Shown in pieces: positions 50,601-58,946 of a stretch of DNA of 64,000 bases. This stretch comes from Firmicutes bacterium UBA4795. Lineage in GTDB: Bacteria; Bacillota; Desulfotomaculia; Desulfotomaculales; Nap2-2B. Under the pieces are notes generated by a model. It ran no database searches. It saw only the letters and a program-made list of their open reading frames with translations, and was not told the DNA's origin. The stretch lies in assembly GCA_002402825.1 (NCBI GenBank), contig DHGP01000028.1, positions 62,001 to 126,000 on the forward strand, given 5' to 3'. Position 1 is the first letter of the stretch, and the number at the start of each line of letters is the position of its first letter. Both the position numbers and the translations under genes were made by a program.

Positions 50601-53237
50601 ATGCATAATTTTACCATCTATGTTAATCCTCACCTGGGCAGACTTTTAGAACAGGTACATATAGACAAGGTTTTTAGCCGGGGGGAAGGTCACTATCTTT
50701 ACGATACCGCGGGTAATCGTTATCTGGATTTTATTGCTGCTTACGGGGCTTTGCCTTTTGGCTTTAATCCGCCCGAGATTTGGAAAGCTATAGAAGAAGT
50801 GCGCTACTGCAACCAGCCCAGCTTTATTCAACCTTCAGCCCTTGAGGCGGCCGGAGAATTGGCCCGGCGCTTGATTGGACTGGCTCCTAAAGGGCTTGAG
50901 TATGTGACTTTTACCAATAGTGGGGCCGAAACGGTAGAAGCAGCCCTAAAAATAGCCCGGGCCGCAACAAAAAGAACGGGTATCCTGAGCACCATTAATA
51001 GTTTTCACGGCAAGACGCTGGGGGCCCTTTCCGCCACAGGCAAAGAATACTACCAGGCCCCTTTTGGAGTACCAGGGCCAGATTTTAAGTTTATTCCCTT
51101 TGGTGACTTAGCCGCCCTGCAGGAAGAACTGGAAGTTAATGGTTCTGACTATGCCGCCTTTATTGTCGAGCCAATTCAAGGCGAGGGGGGGATTATAATT
51201 CCCCCAGCCGGTTACCTTTCTCAGGCCAAGGAAATATGTCACGCCCACGGCCTTTTGTTTATTTTAGATGAAATTCAAACCGGTCTTGGCCGGACCGGTA
51301 GGCTCTTTGCCTGTGAAGAGGAAAATCTTTGCCCTGATTTATTGCTTTTAGCCAAGGCCTTGGGCGGTGGGCTTTACCCTATTGGAGCCTGTCTTTGCAC
51401 CGCGGCCGCCTACACTAAAGACTTTGGTGAAAGGCATTCTTCCACCTTTGCCGCCAATACCCTTGGTTGCCGGGTAGGACTTAAAGTACTGGACCTTCTA
51501 ACTAGGGATAACCGGGCTCTCATCAAGCAGGTCCAAAAAAACGGTCAGTATTTACTTCAGGAGTTGCTTGCCCTTAAATCCCGCTTCCCCCGGGTGTTAA
51601 AAGACGTGCGCGGTCGTGGTTATATGTTAGGCTTGGAGTTTGAGATGAGCCGGGCTGATTTTCCCGGCTGTCTTTTAAGCGTTCTTTCCGAGCAGGAAAG
51701 CCTTACCCCTTTAATTACCAGTTACCTTTTAAACACGGAAAAATTAAGAGTAGCACCTACCTTGAACGGGAACAAAGTTATTCGCATAGAACCACCCCTG
51801 ACCGTTACCTTGGAAGAATGCAAAATTGCCCTTAAATCCTTGGAAAAAGTGTTAGGTGTCCTGGACACCGGTAATACCCTGGAAATTTTGCGTCCGGTTT
51901 TGGACCTTGAAGAACAACAAGTACCTTACGTACCCCAAACAAAAAAGCACCCGTGGGATAGGTACCAACCGTCTCCTGACCTTCAGGAAGGCCGTTTTGC
52001 CTTCCTGGTGCATCCCTTAGATTTAAATAACTACAGTGAATTTGATGCCAGCCTGGCTGCTTTGTCCCAGGAAAAGCTGCAGAAACTGGCTGATTTAGGC
52101 AATGAAGTTCTAGAACCTTTTGTTATTGGTAAGACCACGGTGGAATCCCCGGCTGGGCACCGGGCTTACGGTGAGTTTATTGCTTTACCCCATACCGCTG
52201 AAGAAATGTTAAAACTCACGCCGGATGAAGCTTTAGAAGAAATAGAAAAAGCCTTAACGCTGGCCCTGGAACGGGGGGCGCGTCTTACGGGGTTGGGCGC
52301 TTATACATCAGTAGTATCCCGGGGCGGCACCATGTTGCAGGGACGCTTTATGCCTTTGACTACCGGCAACAGCTATACCGTGATTTCAGGGGCTGAAGCA
52401 GTTAAACTGGCGGCCCGGCGGCTTTCTCTCGACTTAAGTTCAAGTACAGCCGCGGTGGTAGGCGCTACCGGTTCTATTGGCCGCGCCCTGGCTATTTTAC
52501 TAGCGGAAGAAATGCAGCGTCTTATTCTAGTTGGTAACGCCCGTCACCCTAAGGCCAGTTTAAGACGCCTGCGCCGGGTAGAAACCGACCTGTGCCAGCA
52601 TTTGATTAACCGAGTAGCGGACGGTTGGGAGCCAGCCGCCGCCAGTTTAGGGGAACGTTTCTTACAATTAAATCTACCCGCACCTGAGGCCCCTCAGGAT
52701 AAATGGTTGTCAGTAGTTGAAAAACTGGAAAAGGAAGGCTACCTGGTAAATACGACCAACCTTAGTCTGGCCCTGGCTGAAGCTCAGGTGATAATTACCG
52801 CTACCAGCAGCGTAGAAGACTTGATTAAACCCGAGTGGGTAGCTCCAGGAGCAATTATTTGCGATATTTCCAAGCCTCCTAATGTACGTCCAGCCTTACG
52901 GCAGTTGCGGCCAGATGTCTTAGTGATTGACGGAGGGATTGTGGAAATACCCGGACGCCCCTCCCTGGGGTGGGACCTTGGCCTTGAACCAGGTCATGCT
53001 TATGCCTGCATGGCCGAGACCATAATGCTGGCTCTGGAGCATCATTACACTGACATGAGCCTGGGGACCGACCTGCGCCTGGAAAATATGCTTTACTTAA
53101 GACAACTGGCCCAGAAGCACGGTTTTACCCTGGCGCAGTTACGCAGTTTTGACCGACCAATAAGCGAAGAGGAATGGCAGCGTATAGTAAAGGCCCGTTT
53201 TAAGACTACCGGCTCTTTACTGGAAAGTAAGAAGTGA
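50601..53237 (+). CDS. Class III aminotransferase fused to acyl-ACP reductase-like domain
   Basis: 878 residues, two enzymes in one chain. N-terminal class III aminotransferase (about 1-430): ILDEIQTGLGRTG, Lys252 in LLAKALGGGLYPIG for PLP. C-terminal ~400 residues match cyanobacterial long-chain acyl-ACP reductase (AAR): GLGAYTSVV, TTGNSYT (587-593), the Rossmann GATGSIG (621-627), VIDGGIVE, and AYACMAE with Cys803, the counterpart of the acyl-accepting Cys294 of Synechococcus AAR (recalled alignment). Predicted: acyl-ACP or acyl-CoA to aldehyde, then transamination to an amine (or reverse). Ribosome site AAGGAG. The amine product is an inference; substrate chain length is unknown. Confidence 0.85.
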   Translation: MHNFTIYVNPHLGRLLEQVHIDKVFSRGEGHYLYDTAGNRYLDFIAAYGALPFGFNPPEIWKAIEEVRYCNQPSFIQPSALEAAGELARRLIGLAPKGLEYVTFTNSGAETVEAALKIARAATKRTGILSTINSFHGKTLGALSATGKEYYQAPFGVPGPDFKFIPFGDLAALQEELEVNGSDYAAFIVEPIQGEGGIIIPPAGYLSQAKEICHAHGLLFILDEIQTGLGRTGRLFACEEENLCPDLLLLAKALGGGLYPIGACLCTAAAYTKDFGERHSSTFAANTLGCRVGLKVLDLLTRDNRALIKQVQKNGQYLLQELLALKSRFPRVLKDVRGRGYMLGLEFEMSRADFPGCLLSVLSEQESLTPLITSYLLNTEKLRVAPTLNGNKVIRIEPPLTVTLEECKIALKSLEKVLGVLDTGNTLEILRPVLDLEEQQVPYVPQTKKHPWDRYQPSPDLQEGRFAFLVHPLDLNNYSEFDASLAALSQEKLQKLADLGNEVLEPFVIGKTTVESPAGHRAYGEFIALPHTAEEMLKLTPDEALEEIEKALTLALERGARLTGLGAYTSVVSRGGTMLQGRFMPLTTGNSYTVISGAEAVKLAARRLSLDLSSSTAAVVGATGSIGRALAILLAEEMQRLILVGNARHPKASLRRLRRVETDLCQHLINRVADGWEPAAASLGERFLQLNLPAPEAPQDKWLSVVEKLEKEGYLVNTTNLSLALAEAQVIITATSSVEDLIKPEWVAPGAIICDISKPPNVRPALRQLRPDVLVIDGGIVEIPGRPSLGWDLGLEPGHAYACMAETIMLALEHHYTDMSLGTDLRLENMLYLRQLAQKHGFTLAQLRSFDRPISEEEWQRIVKARFKTTGSLLESKK

Positions 53238-53376
53238 GGCGAAATATTTAATAATTTTCCCTAAATGGCCACTGCGTATTTAAGAGAATGCAAGGATTCT
53301 GACCTAGAAAGTGCCTTTGTTTAGTTTTTGGAAGTCTCGCGGAAAATAAGTACAGGAGTTGGTGGTGCCGAGAGAG
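53238..53376. other. Non-coding debris before the DUF6544 pseudogene
   Basis: About 140 bases with no open frame that looks like a gene on either strand. May contain the eroded 5' end of the pseudogene; nothing else recognised. Confidence 0.4.
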
Positions 53377-54063
53377 ATGGTTACCGGCCTGCCTCTTGTC
53401 GTTCAAAAATGACTTGAACATTCTAATGTCATTAGTAAAGAATTTACCCAGACCGTTCATCTGAAACAAAAGGGAGAAATGCGCGCCACTGCCGGCGGAA
53501 AGCGGATGCCCTTTGAAGCAGAGCAATACTTCACCACTCAAAAACCCGGCTTTATCTGGTTTGCTGAGGTAAAAGCTGCACCGGGAATTCATTTTACCGG
53601 AAAAGATAAGTATGAAGATGGAAAAGGTCACCTGCTAATTAAATTGCTTTTGCTCTTCTCCGTTGCGGGTGCCAAAGGAAAAGAAATTAACTAGGGTACA
53701 ATGGTGCGTTTTCTTGCCGAAACTGTTTGGTTCCCGTTAGCTGCTTTAAACAATTATATCCAATGGGAGCAGGTAGATTCAACAACAGCCAAAGCCACAA
53801 TGACCTATGGAGGAATTACTGCTTCAGGTTTTTACAAGTTTGATGAAAATGGTGATATGGTAAGTTTTGAGGCCAAAAGGTACTACGACCGTAAAGGCGG
53901 GGTCACCTTGGAAGACTGGTTTATTCAAATAGAACCAAGCGGATACAAAGAATTTGCAGGAATGAGAATTCCAGCAAAGATGACCGTAACCTGAAGATTA
54001 AAAGAAGGTGATTTTACCTGGCTTAATCTGGAAGTCTTAGAAATACATTATTTCCATATCTAA
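53377..54063 (+). pseudogene. Decayed DUF6544-type protein gene
   Basis: One continuous frame encodes MVTGLPLVVQK, LEHSNVISKEFTQTVHLKQK, MPFEAEQYFTTQKPGFIWFA, VRFLAETVWFPLAALNNYI, MTYGGITASGFYKFDENGD and a C-terminal LKEGDFTWLNLEV. Three in-frame stops interrupt it: TGA at 53410, TAG at 53692 and TGA at 53992. Two of them stand where the family has Trp (QRWLEHSN and TWKLKEG as I recall the family). Function of the family is unknown. No frameshift is needed, so decay looks recent. Confidence 0.78.
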
Positions 54064-55019
54064 AACAACTCTACTTCCAAGCCTGTCCTATACTTTATGG
54101 CCCGTTCGTAAAGATAAGCAGCTAAAGCGATGTCTTGGATGGCCAGACCGGTGGAATCAAAGATCGTTATTTCGTCTTTGCTCCGACGGCCAGGACATTT
54201 CCCTATAATTACTTCACCCAAGGTGCCGGCTATATCTTCTTTTGTCAATGTTCCTGAGGAAATGGCAACGTTAATTTCACCACCGTGGGTGGATTGTTTT
54301 ACGTCATCAACAAATATGCGCGCCTGTTTTAAAATTTCTATATCCAGTTCCTGTTTGCCGGGCGCGTCTGCCCCTATGGCATCAATATGGGTACCTGGTT
54401 TTAGAAAACGTTTTTGAATGATGGGCTTCCTTGCCGGGGTAAGGGTACATAGAATATCAGCGCGGCAAGTTTCTTCAAGGGAGGTTGTTTTTATTGGGAG
54501 ATGAGGGAAAAGTTGTTTTAATTCCATAGCCTTCGCTAGATTTACATCGTAGAGGTAAATACAATCAAAAGGAAATTCTTTGACTAAAACCTTAATATGG
54601 GCGCGGGCCTGAATTCCACAACCAATCATTCCTAATGTCTTCGCTTCGGGGCTGGCCAGATAACGGGTGGCTACAGCACTGGCTGCTGCCGTTCGATAGC
54701 TGGTTAAAGAGGAGGCTTCCATTATTGCCAGTGGTATACCAGTTGCCGGGTCGCTATAAATTAAGATGCCTATTACGGCAGGCAAACCGTAATTTTGAGG
54801 ATTATGCGGGTAAACACAGACCCATTTTAAACCACAAGCTTCCTTAAGGTAGGCAGGCATCGCCCGGAAATCACCTTTGTATTCCGGTAAATTCAGGTAT
54901 ACTTTAGGTGGCATAACTGCTAGGCCTGTGGCGTAAGCACGAAAGCAATTTTCAATGATGGCCGGCAGTTTTTCTATCTCAAGCAAGGATTCCACCTCTT
55001 TAGAAGAAAGAAGAAGCAT
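54060..55019 (-). CDS. Ornithine cyclodeaminase/alanine dehydrogenase family protein
   Basis: 319 residues of the mu-crystallin/OCD family. SSKEVESLLEIEKLP N-terminus, ASSLTSYRTAAASAVATRYL substrate lysine/arginine region, Rossmann TLGMIGCGIQARAHIKVL, and DSTGLAIQDIALAAYLYERA. NAD(P)-dependent interconversion of an amino acid and its keto acid is likely, most similar in style to archaeal alanine dehydrogenase. Monocistronic; stop overlaps the pseudogene end. Confidence 0.87.
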   Translation of the reverse strand: MLLLSSKEVESLLEIEKLPAIIENCFRAYATGLAVMPPKVYLNLPEYKGDFRAMPAYLKEACGLKWVCVYPHNPQNYGLPAVIGILIYSDPATGIPLAIMEASSLTSYRTAAASAVATRYLASPEAKTLGMIGCGIQARAHIKVLVKEFPFDCIYLYDVNLAKAMELKQLFPHLPIKTTSLEETCRADILCTLTPARKPIIQKRFLKPGTHIDAIGADAPGKQELDIEILKQARIFVDDVKQSTHGGEINVAISSGTLTKEDIAGTLGEVIIGKCPGRRSKDEITIFDSTGLAIQDIALAAYLYERAIKYRTGLEVELF

Positions 55020-55119
55020 TTTTGAAAAACCTCCTTAAAGCAACGCTAAGATTACTCTATTTTACCACAGGATTAGACAAAAAGGTATAAAGACGGGGGA
55101 CGATATTTTAAAGATTTTC

Positions 55120-55247
55120 GCTATTGAACAAAAAATCGGATGTCGATCTCCTGGTAGTGGCAGAGGATTTGCCGAGAGGATGCATGAAGCGGATGGCGAA
55201 TTCGCCGGGGTGGAAAAGATAGTGGAATCCCACTTCTATAAAAAGTA
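55120..55247 (+). pseudogene. Remnant of a nucleotidyltransferase (MNT-type)
   Basis: KKSDVDLLVVAEDLPRG is the DxD catalytic strand of minimal nucleotidyltransferases. A frameshift follows: CMKRMANS in one frame, then GEFAGVEKIVESHFYKK and a stop in another. The GS-R upstream motif is degraded. Minimal nucleotidyltransferases usually pair with HEPN partners; none is adjacent. Confidence 0.6.
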
Positions 55248-55333
55248 AAATTACCGGCCAAATGACCGGCTTTATTTTTAGTCAAGACACCTATTATAAC
55301 TGCAACATAAAATTACATTAGAACAAATATAAA

Positions 55334-55411
55334 TGGGGTGGAAGATGGGACTTGAACCCACGACCCCCAGAGCCACAATCTGGTGCTCTAACCAACTGAG
55401 CTACTCCCACC
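55334..55411 (-). tRNA. tRNA-His (anticodon GTG)
   Basis: Minus-strand cloverleaf: extra G(-1) plus acceptor GTGGGAG with CTTCCAC and C73, D-arm TAGCTCAGTTGG, anticodon stem CCAGA/TCTGG around TTGTGGC (GTG), T-arm GGGTTCAAGTCCC, encoded CCA. The G(-1):C73 pair is diagnostic for histidine. Confidence 0.94.
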
Positions 55412-55505
55412 ATATATTTTTATATACATTCCAGCTATACCAAGTATATTGATTTTACCAAATAAGATTTTAAAAGTCAAGAACTACAATTCTTAAGTTT
55501 ACATT

Positions 55506-55970
55506 TTAAGCTATATTTGTTAAATCAATCATTACGGCTGTTTCATCACAGTAAGGAAACTTAGGGCAATCCATACACTCTTTCCACACTTTTTGAGGTA
55601 ATTTTTCTTTGGAAACAAGCGAAAAACCACACTTAAGAAAAAACCCCTCTTTATAGGTAAGGGCAAAAACTCGCTTAAGCTCTAATTCTCTGGCTTCCTG
55701 TAAAGAAGCTTCAACCAACATCCTTCCTATTCCTTGATGACTAAAACGCTCATTTACCGCTAAGGACCTTATTTCTGCTAAATCTTCCCAGATAATGTGC
55801 AGGGAACTTGCTCCCAAAAGGTGCCCGTTTTTTTCTGCCACGGTAAATTCACGTATGGCTTCATAAAGTAAGGCCCTTGGTCTAATAAGCATAAGCCCTT
55901 GCTTTGCAAAATGAGAAATTAAGTTATAGATTTTTTCCACATCAGAAATTTTTGCTTTACGAATTTGCAA
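55506..55970 (-). CDS. GNAT N-acetyltransferase (ArgA-like)
   Basis: 154 residues from TTG at 55970 (GAGGG about 10 nt upstream). The longer reading to 56042 starts inside a palindromic repeat and gives an atypical N-terminus. GNAT fold: IRKAKISDVEKIYNLI, EIRSLAVNERFSHQGIGRMLVEAS (acetyl-CoA P-loop) and GFFLKCGFSLV. The C-terminus WKECMDCPKFPYCDETAVMI has the Cys cluster of N-acetylglutamate synthase-like GNATs. Probably glutamate N-acetylation. Confidence 0.8.
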   Translation of the reverse strand: MQIRKAKISDVEKIYNLISHFAKQGLMLIRPRALLYEAIREFTVAEKNGHLLGASSLHIIWEDLAEIRSLAVNERFSHQGIGRMLVEASLQEARELELKRVFALTYKEGFFLKCGFSLVSKEKLPQKVWKECMDCPKFPYCDETAVMIDLTNIA

Positions 55971-55991
55971 AACAATTTTACCCTCTAAAGG

Positions 55992-56150
55992 AGACTGTCG
56001 AAAAACCCTTTTATTGTTCCTCCCCCTTACCCCCTCCCTCAAGGGGGGTAAGGGGGAGATTAAACTTTCATACCTTCACCCGGTTAAACTTTACTTTCCG
56101 GTTAGCAGTCTAATTCTTTGCGGCGGCCGATAAATTAAAATGGCTTGACT
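55992..56150. repeat. Deleted copy of the element-rbgA-lepB region
   Basis: Left part (55992-56059) carries AGACTGTCGAAAAA and a CTCCCTCAAGGG palindrome as in the element at 57979-58076. The rest (56064-56150) repeats, with about 5 mismatches in 87 bases, the rbgA start/lepB 3'-end junction at 58915-59001. rbgA itself is missing between the two parts. Confidence 0.8.
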
Positions 56151-57221
56151 TACCAAGGGACGGTCCGTAAGCTGGTAAAATGAGGCTTTTAGTACGGCGT
56201 GTTGGTAGGTTATAGTACTAACAGCATTTTTTGCCTCAAATACGGCCGCTTCAGCTTCTTTTAGTTTAGCTTTGGTAATCATCCCCACGTCATACTGTAC
56301 TTTAGCAATTCGCAAAGCTTCCTCAGCTGCTTGCAAACCCTGGATGGCGGCAGCGTATTGTTCTTCCAGCGTGCATATATCGTGGTATAAAGTGCGCACC
56401 AGTTCCTTAATTTTTTTCTCGGCCTCAAAGGAAGTCAGTTCAGCAATATCCACGTCATATTTTTCAATATCGTACGGTTTGCTGAAAAAATTTAAGTCCA
56501 GCTTTTGGATGGAAATGTTTTGCTTTAACTTCCAAAGATCCCGGCTTGCCTCCACGGCTCTGGCTACTTCCGTATCCAGATTATCTATTTGCAAAGGACT
56601 GTAAAATATTTTATCGGTTAATACGGGCCTATCTTCCGGACATAAATCAACTAACTTGTTAAAAGAAACGTAGGCTTTAGTTAATTCTTCCTGGGCCGCA
56701 GCAAGGTTTTCTTTACTCGCGGCCGCTTTTGCCTCGGCCCCAATTACGGCGCTTGCGGTTACTAATCCCACTCTTTGGCTTGATTTAGTCACCCGTAAGT
56801 TTTCTTCATCCCGGCTTAAAGCCACTTCTGCCGTTTGCACTTTTTCCAGCGCCTTTAAGATATCAATATACTTTTGGTAAACGTCAAACACCACTGAGTC
56901 TTGTTTAGCTTCATAGTCCTTTTTTTGGATCCGCCAGTTTAAGTCACTTTGCACCAAATCATAAAAGGTGGCTTCTGTCTGCGGGTTAACATTACCCCCG
57001 GTAGGAGCAAATTCAACCAAATCAGCCGCGTCCTCTCTTTGTTCGTAGGCTTTGTCAATATTTAGTTTAGCGGCTTTAACCTCACTGCTGGCGTTTAAAG
57101 CTCTTTTTACCGCCTCACTTAAACTAAGCTCCGGCCTGGCGGGCTCTTTGGCCCAAGCCAGGGACAAACCAAGGCTTAATAACATAATTAATCCTACCAA
57201 TACTGTTAATACTCGACGCAT
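56091..57221 (-). CDS. TolC-like protein with lepB-derived C-terminus
   Basis: 376 residues with a signal peptide (RRVLTVLVGLIMLLSLGLSL, cleaved near AWA-KE). The rest is long amphipathic helices of the TolC/outer-membrane efflux type (LSLSEAVKRALNASSEVKAA; ALRIAKVQYDVGMITKAKLKEA). The last 17 residues, AILIYRPPQRIRLLTGK, are identical except for one residue to the end of LepB encoded at 58947, so the natural 3' end was replaced. TolC-like proteins are unexpected in a strict monoderm; the protein could be anchored or the organism may be diderm. Confidence 0.75.
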   Translation of the reverse strand: MRRVLTVLVGLIMLLSLGLSLAWAKEPARPELSLSEAVKRALNASSEVKAAKLNIDKAYEQREDAADLVEFAPTGGNVNPQTEATFYDLVQSDLNWRIQKKDYEAKQDSVVFDVYQKYIDILKALEKVQTAEVALSRDEENLRVTKSSQRVGLVTASAVIGAEAKAAASKENLAAAQEELTKAYVSFNKLVDLCPEDRPVLTDKIFYSPLQIDNLDTEVARAVEASRDLWKLKQNISIQKLDLNFFSKPYDIEKYDVDIAELTSFEAEKKIKELVRTLYHDICTLEEQYAAAIQGLQAAEEALRIAKVQYDVGMITKAKLKEAEAAVFEAKNAVSTITYQHAVLKASFYQLTDRPLVSQAILIYRPPQRIRLLTGK

Positions 57222-57270
57222 AAAACCACTCCTTTAACCAGGCTGAAAGCCTGGCCTACTTTTTTAGAAA

Positions 57271-57576
57271 GTATTCAGTCAACCAGTCTCCTGGCCCGGC
57301 GTGTCCCCGCTCACTGAATGCTTCACGCCGACAGCACCACGGCTTGCTTCTGACCGGACTAGCGGCGCTGCAAAGGCGGCATGAAACTGGTATCATTCCA
57401 ACGTTTTATTACTTCAAGAGTTAGTTTGCCTATCTTTAGTAACCTCTGGGTGCCGCTGGTTTCGCGCCGCTGTCCGGTTACCCTTGAGCTTCGCCGGGTG
57501 CTGTTACCGGCGTTACGCAAGGCGTTCACTCAGGGACATCGCCGGGCCACGGTAAGCTGCTTTACTGAATATTTAC
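57271..57576. mobile_element. GC-rich ~300-bp insertion-like element
   Basis: GC-richer than its surroundings, bounded by 13-bp direct repeats CTTTTTTAGAAAG (57259-57271 and 57577-57589, extended matches GTATT/GCATT). Inner ends ATTCAGTCAACC and ACTGAATATTTACC are shared with the short unit at 49723. A minus-strand 56-codon frame (57359-57529, GTG start; TLEVIKRWNDTSFMPPLQRR at its end) may or may not be coding. No transposase. Confidence 0.5.
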
Positions 57577-57581
57577 CTTTT

Positions 57582-57944
57582 TTAGAAAGCATTTTTTAAG
57601 TGGGTAAGCTGGGTTACTTCGTTTTTTTGATTAAACTTTAAGGTCAAGACATCTAGGCGTACCGATATTTCTGGCTGTCCGGCCTTCTTTAAGTAAAAAG
57701 AGGCTACCTGGCGCACCTTTTTTTGTTTATTTCTTTTTATGCTTTCCTGAGGCAAACCAAAACTATTTGTTTTACGGCTTCGCACCTCCACAAACACTAA
57801 AACCGGGCCTTTTTGAGCAATAATATCAATTTCTCCCCACGGACAGCGAAAATTGCGCTGGACTATTTTATACCCTTGTTTTACCAGGTAAGCCGCTGCC
57901 TCCTCTTCACCCTGCCGGCCCAAAAGCTGCTTTTCTTTACCCAT
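57582..57944 (-). CDS. yraN: UPF0102 (YraN) endonuclease-like protein
   Basis: 120 residues, Holliday-junction-resolvase-like fold: GRQGEEEAAAYLVKQGYKI, WGEIDIIAQKGPVLVFVEVRSR with the D-x-EVRxR catalytic pattern. The 3' end borders the GC-rich element. rbgA-yraN order is usual in Firmicutes. Confidence 0.9.
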   Translation of the reverse strand: MGKEKQLLGRQGEEEAAAYLVKQGYKIVQRNFRCPWGEIDIIAQKGPVLVFVEVRSRKTNSFGLPQESIKRNKQKKVRQVASFYLKKAGQPEISVRLDVLTLKFNQKNEVTQLTHLKNAF

Positions 57945-57978
57945 CTTCTATACTTACCTTTACCCTTCTCATTTTAAG

Positions 57979-58076
57979 AGACTGTCGAAAAAGTTCAAAT
58001 CCCCCTCCCCCTAACCTCCTCCCTCAAGGGGAGGGGGTTAGGGGGGTGGGTCAATAAAATGGTTTTTCGACAGTCT
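57979..58076. repeat. 98-bp MITE-like element with AGACTGTCGAAAAA inverted ends
   Basis: Perfect 14-bp terminal inverted repeats AGACTGTCGAAAAA / TTTTTCGACAGTCT surround an inner palindrome CTCCCTCAAGGGGAGG-type. It lies over the rbgA 3' end and supplies its stop codon. Confidence 0.8.
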
Positions 58077-58927
58077 TTTAAAAGGTCTAAAGTAAAGCGA
58101 CCCAACTTCCCTTCCCGAAATTCTCTCAAAAAATGGACCGCGGCTTTATGACAGTTTACGGTCCCGCCAGAATCAAGAAAGCCTCTCTTTTTTCCTATTT
58201 GGATCAGCAGAAATTGTTTATCGGCAGGTATTTCCGTCAACCGGTAAGCCTGCATAATTGCCTGGGGTTGATGTTGGCTTAGCCAAATTAATAACTCACC
58301 GGCCGCTTTCTCTACGTCAAATATTTCTTCCTTAATTGCTCCTGTAACCGCTAATTTAAAAGCAGAAACTGGGTTATCCAGCTTGGGCCATAAAACACCA
58401 GGTGTGTCTAATAATTCTATATTTTGTTTTTGGTTGACCCGAAGCCATTGCGGTCCGCGAGTTAAGGCCGGGCGCTTACCGGTCCGGGCTACGTTTTTCC
58501 CTACTAGGCAGTTGATAAATTGTGATTTACCTACGTTAGGAATGCCTACCACCATACAGCGGGGGGGACGGGGAAACAACCGCCTATTATTTTTTGTAGT
58601 AGCTTTAGTCTTTTGGTATAATTCGTTTACCGCGGGAATAACCGCATTCACCCCTTCTCCCTTAACAGAATCTACCGCTAGAACAGGCGCCTCCTTTCTA
58701 AATAAATACTCCACCCAGGTCAAAGTTAGCGCTGGGTCAGCCAAATCAGCTTTATTTAAGACAATTAAAAGGGGTTTTAAACCCAGTATTTTTTTCAAAA
58801 GTGGATTGCGGCTGCTTTCCGGAATGCGGGCATCAACAATTTCAATAACCACATCAACCAACCGCAAGTCTTTTTGAATCAGTCTTTTAGCTTTAGCCAT
58901 ATGCCCAGGGTACCATTGAACTTTCAT
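57995..58927 (-). CDS. rbgA: Ribosome biogenesis GTPase RbgA (YlqF)
   Basis: Circularly permuted GTPase needed for 50S assembly. 310 residues: WYPGHMAKAKRLI start, G4 LNKADLAD, G1 GIPNVGKSQFIN, G3 DTPGVLWPK, and the C-terminal RNA-binding helical domain ending LGRFTLDLL. The last ~27 residues (KDCRKTILLTHPPNPLPLRE etc.) are translated from the inserted 98-bp repeat, so the native C-terminus is extended. ATG 20 nt downstream of lepB. Confidence 0.92.
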   Translation of the reverse strand: MKVQWYPGHMAKAKRLIQKDLRLVDVVIEIVDARIPESSRNPLLKKILGLKPLLIVLNKADLADPALTLTWVEYLFRKEAPVLAVDSVKGEGVNAVIPAVNELYQKTKATTKNNRRLFPRPPRCMVVGIPNVGKSQFINCLVGKNVARTGKRPALTRGPQWLRVNQKQNIELLDTPGVLWPKLDNPVSAFKLAVTGAIKEEIFDVEKAAGELLIWLSQHQPQAIMQAYRLTEIPADKQFLLIQIGKKRGFLDSGGTVNCHKAAVHFLREFREGKLGRFTLDLLKDCRKTILLTHPPNPLPLREEVRGRGI

Positions 58928-58946
58928 ACCTTCACCCGGTTAAACT

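Noticed and set aside
53248..53631. Minus-strand 127-codon frame opposite the DUF6544 pseudogene
   Set aside because: No ribosome site or family features; the other strand shows clear protein homology over the same bases.
55248..55282. Terminator at ACCGGCC...GACCGGC
   Set aside because: Stem is short with a mismatch; direct-repeat character is as strong as the hairpin, so not listed.
57381..57599. Plus-strand 72-codon frame in the GC-rich insert
   Set aside because: No ribosome binding site, overlaps the yraN 3' end, and the sequence behaves as a repeat; not annotated as a gene.
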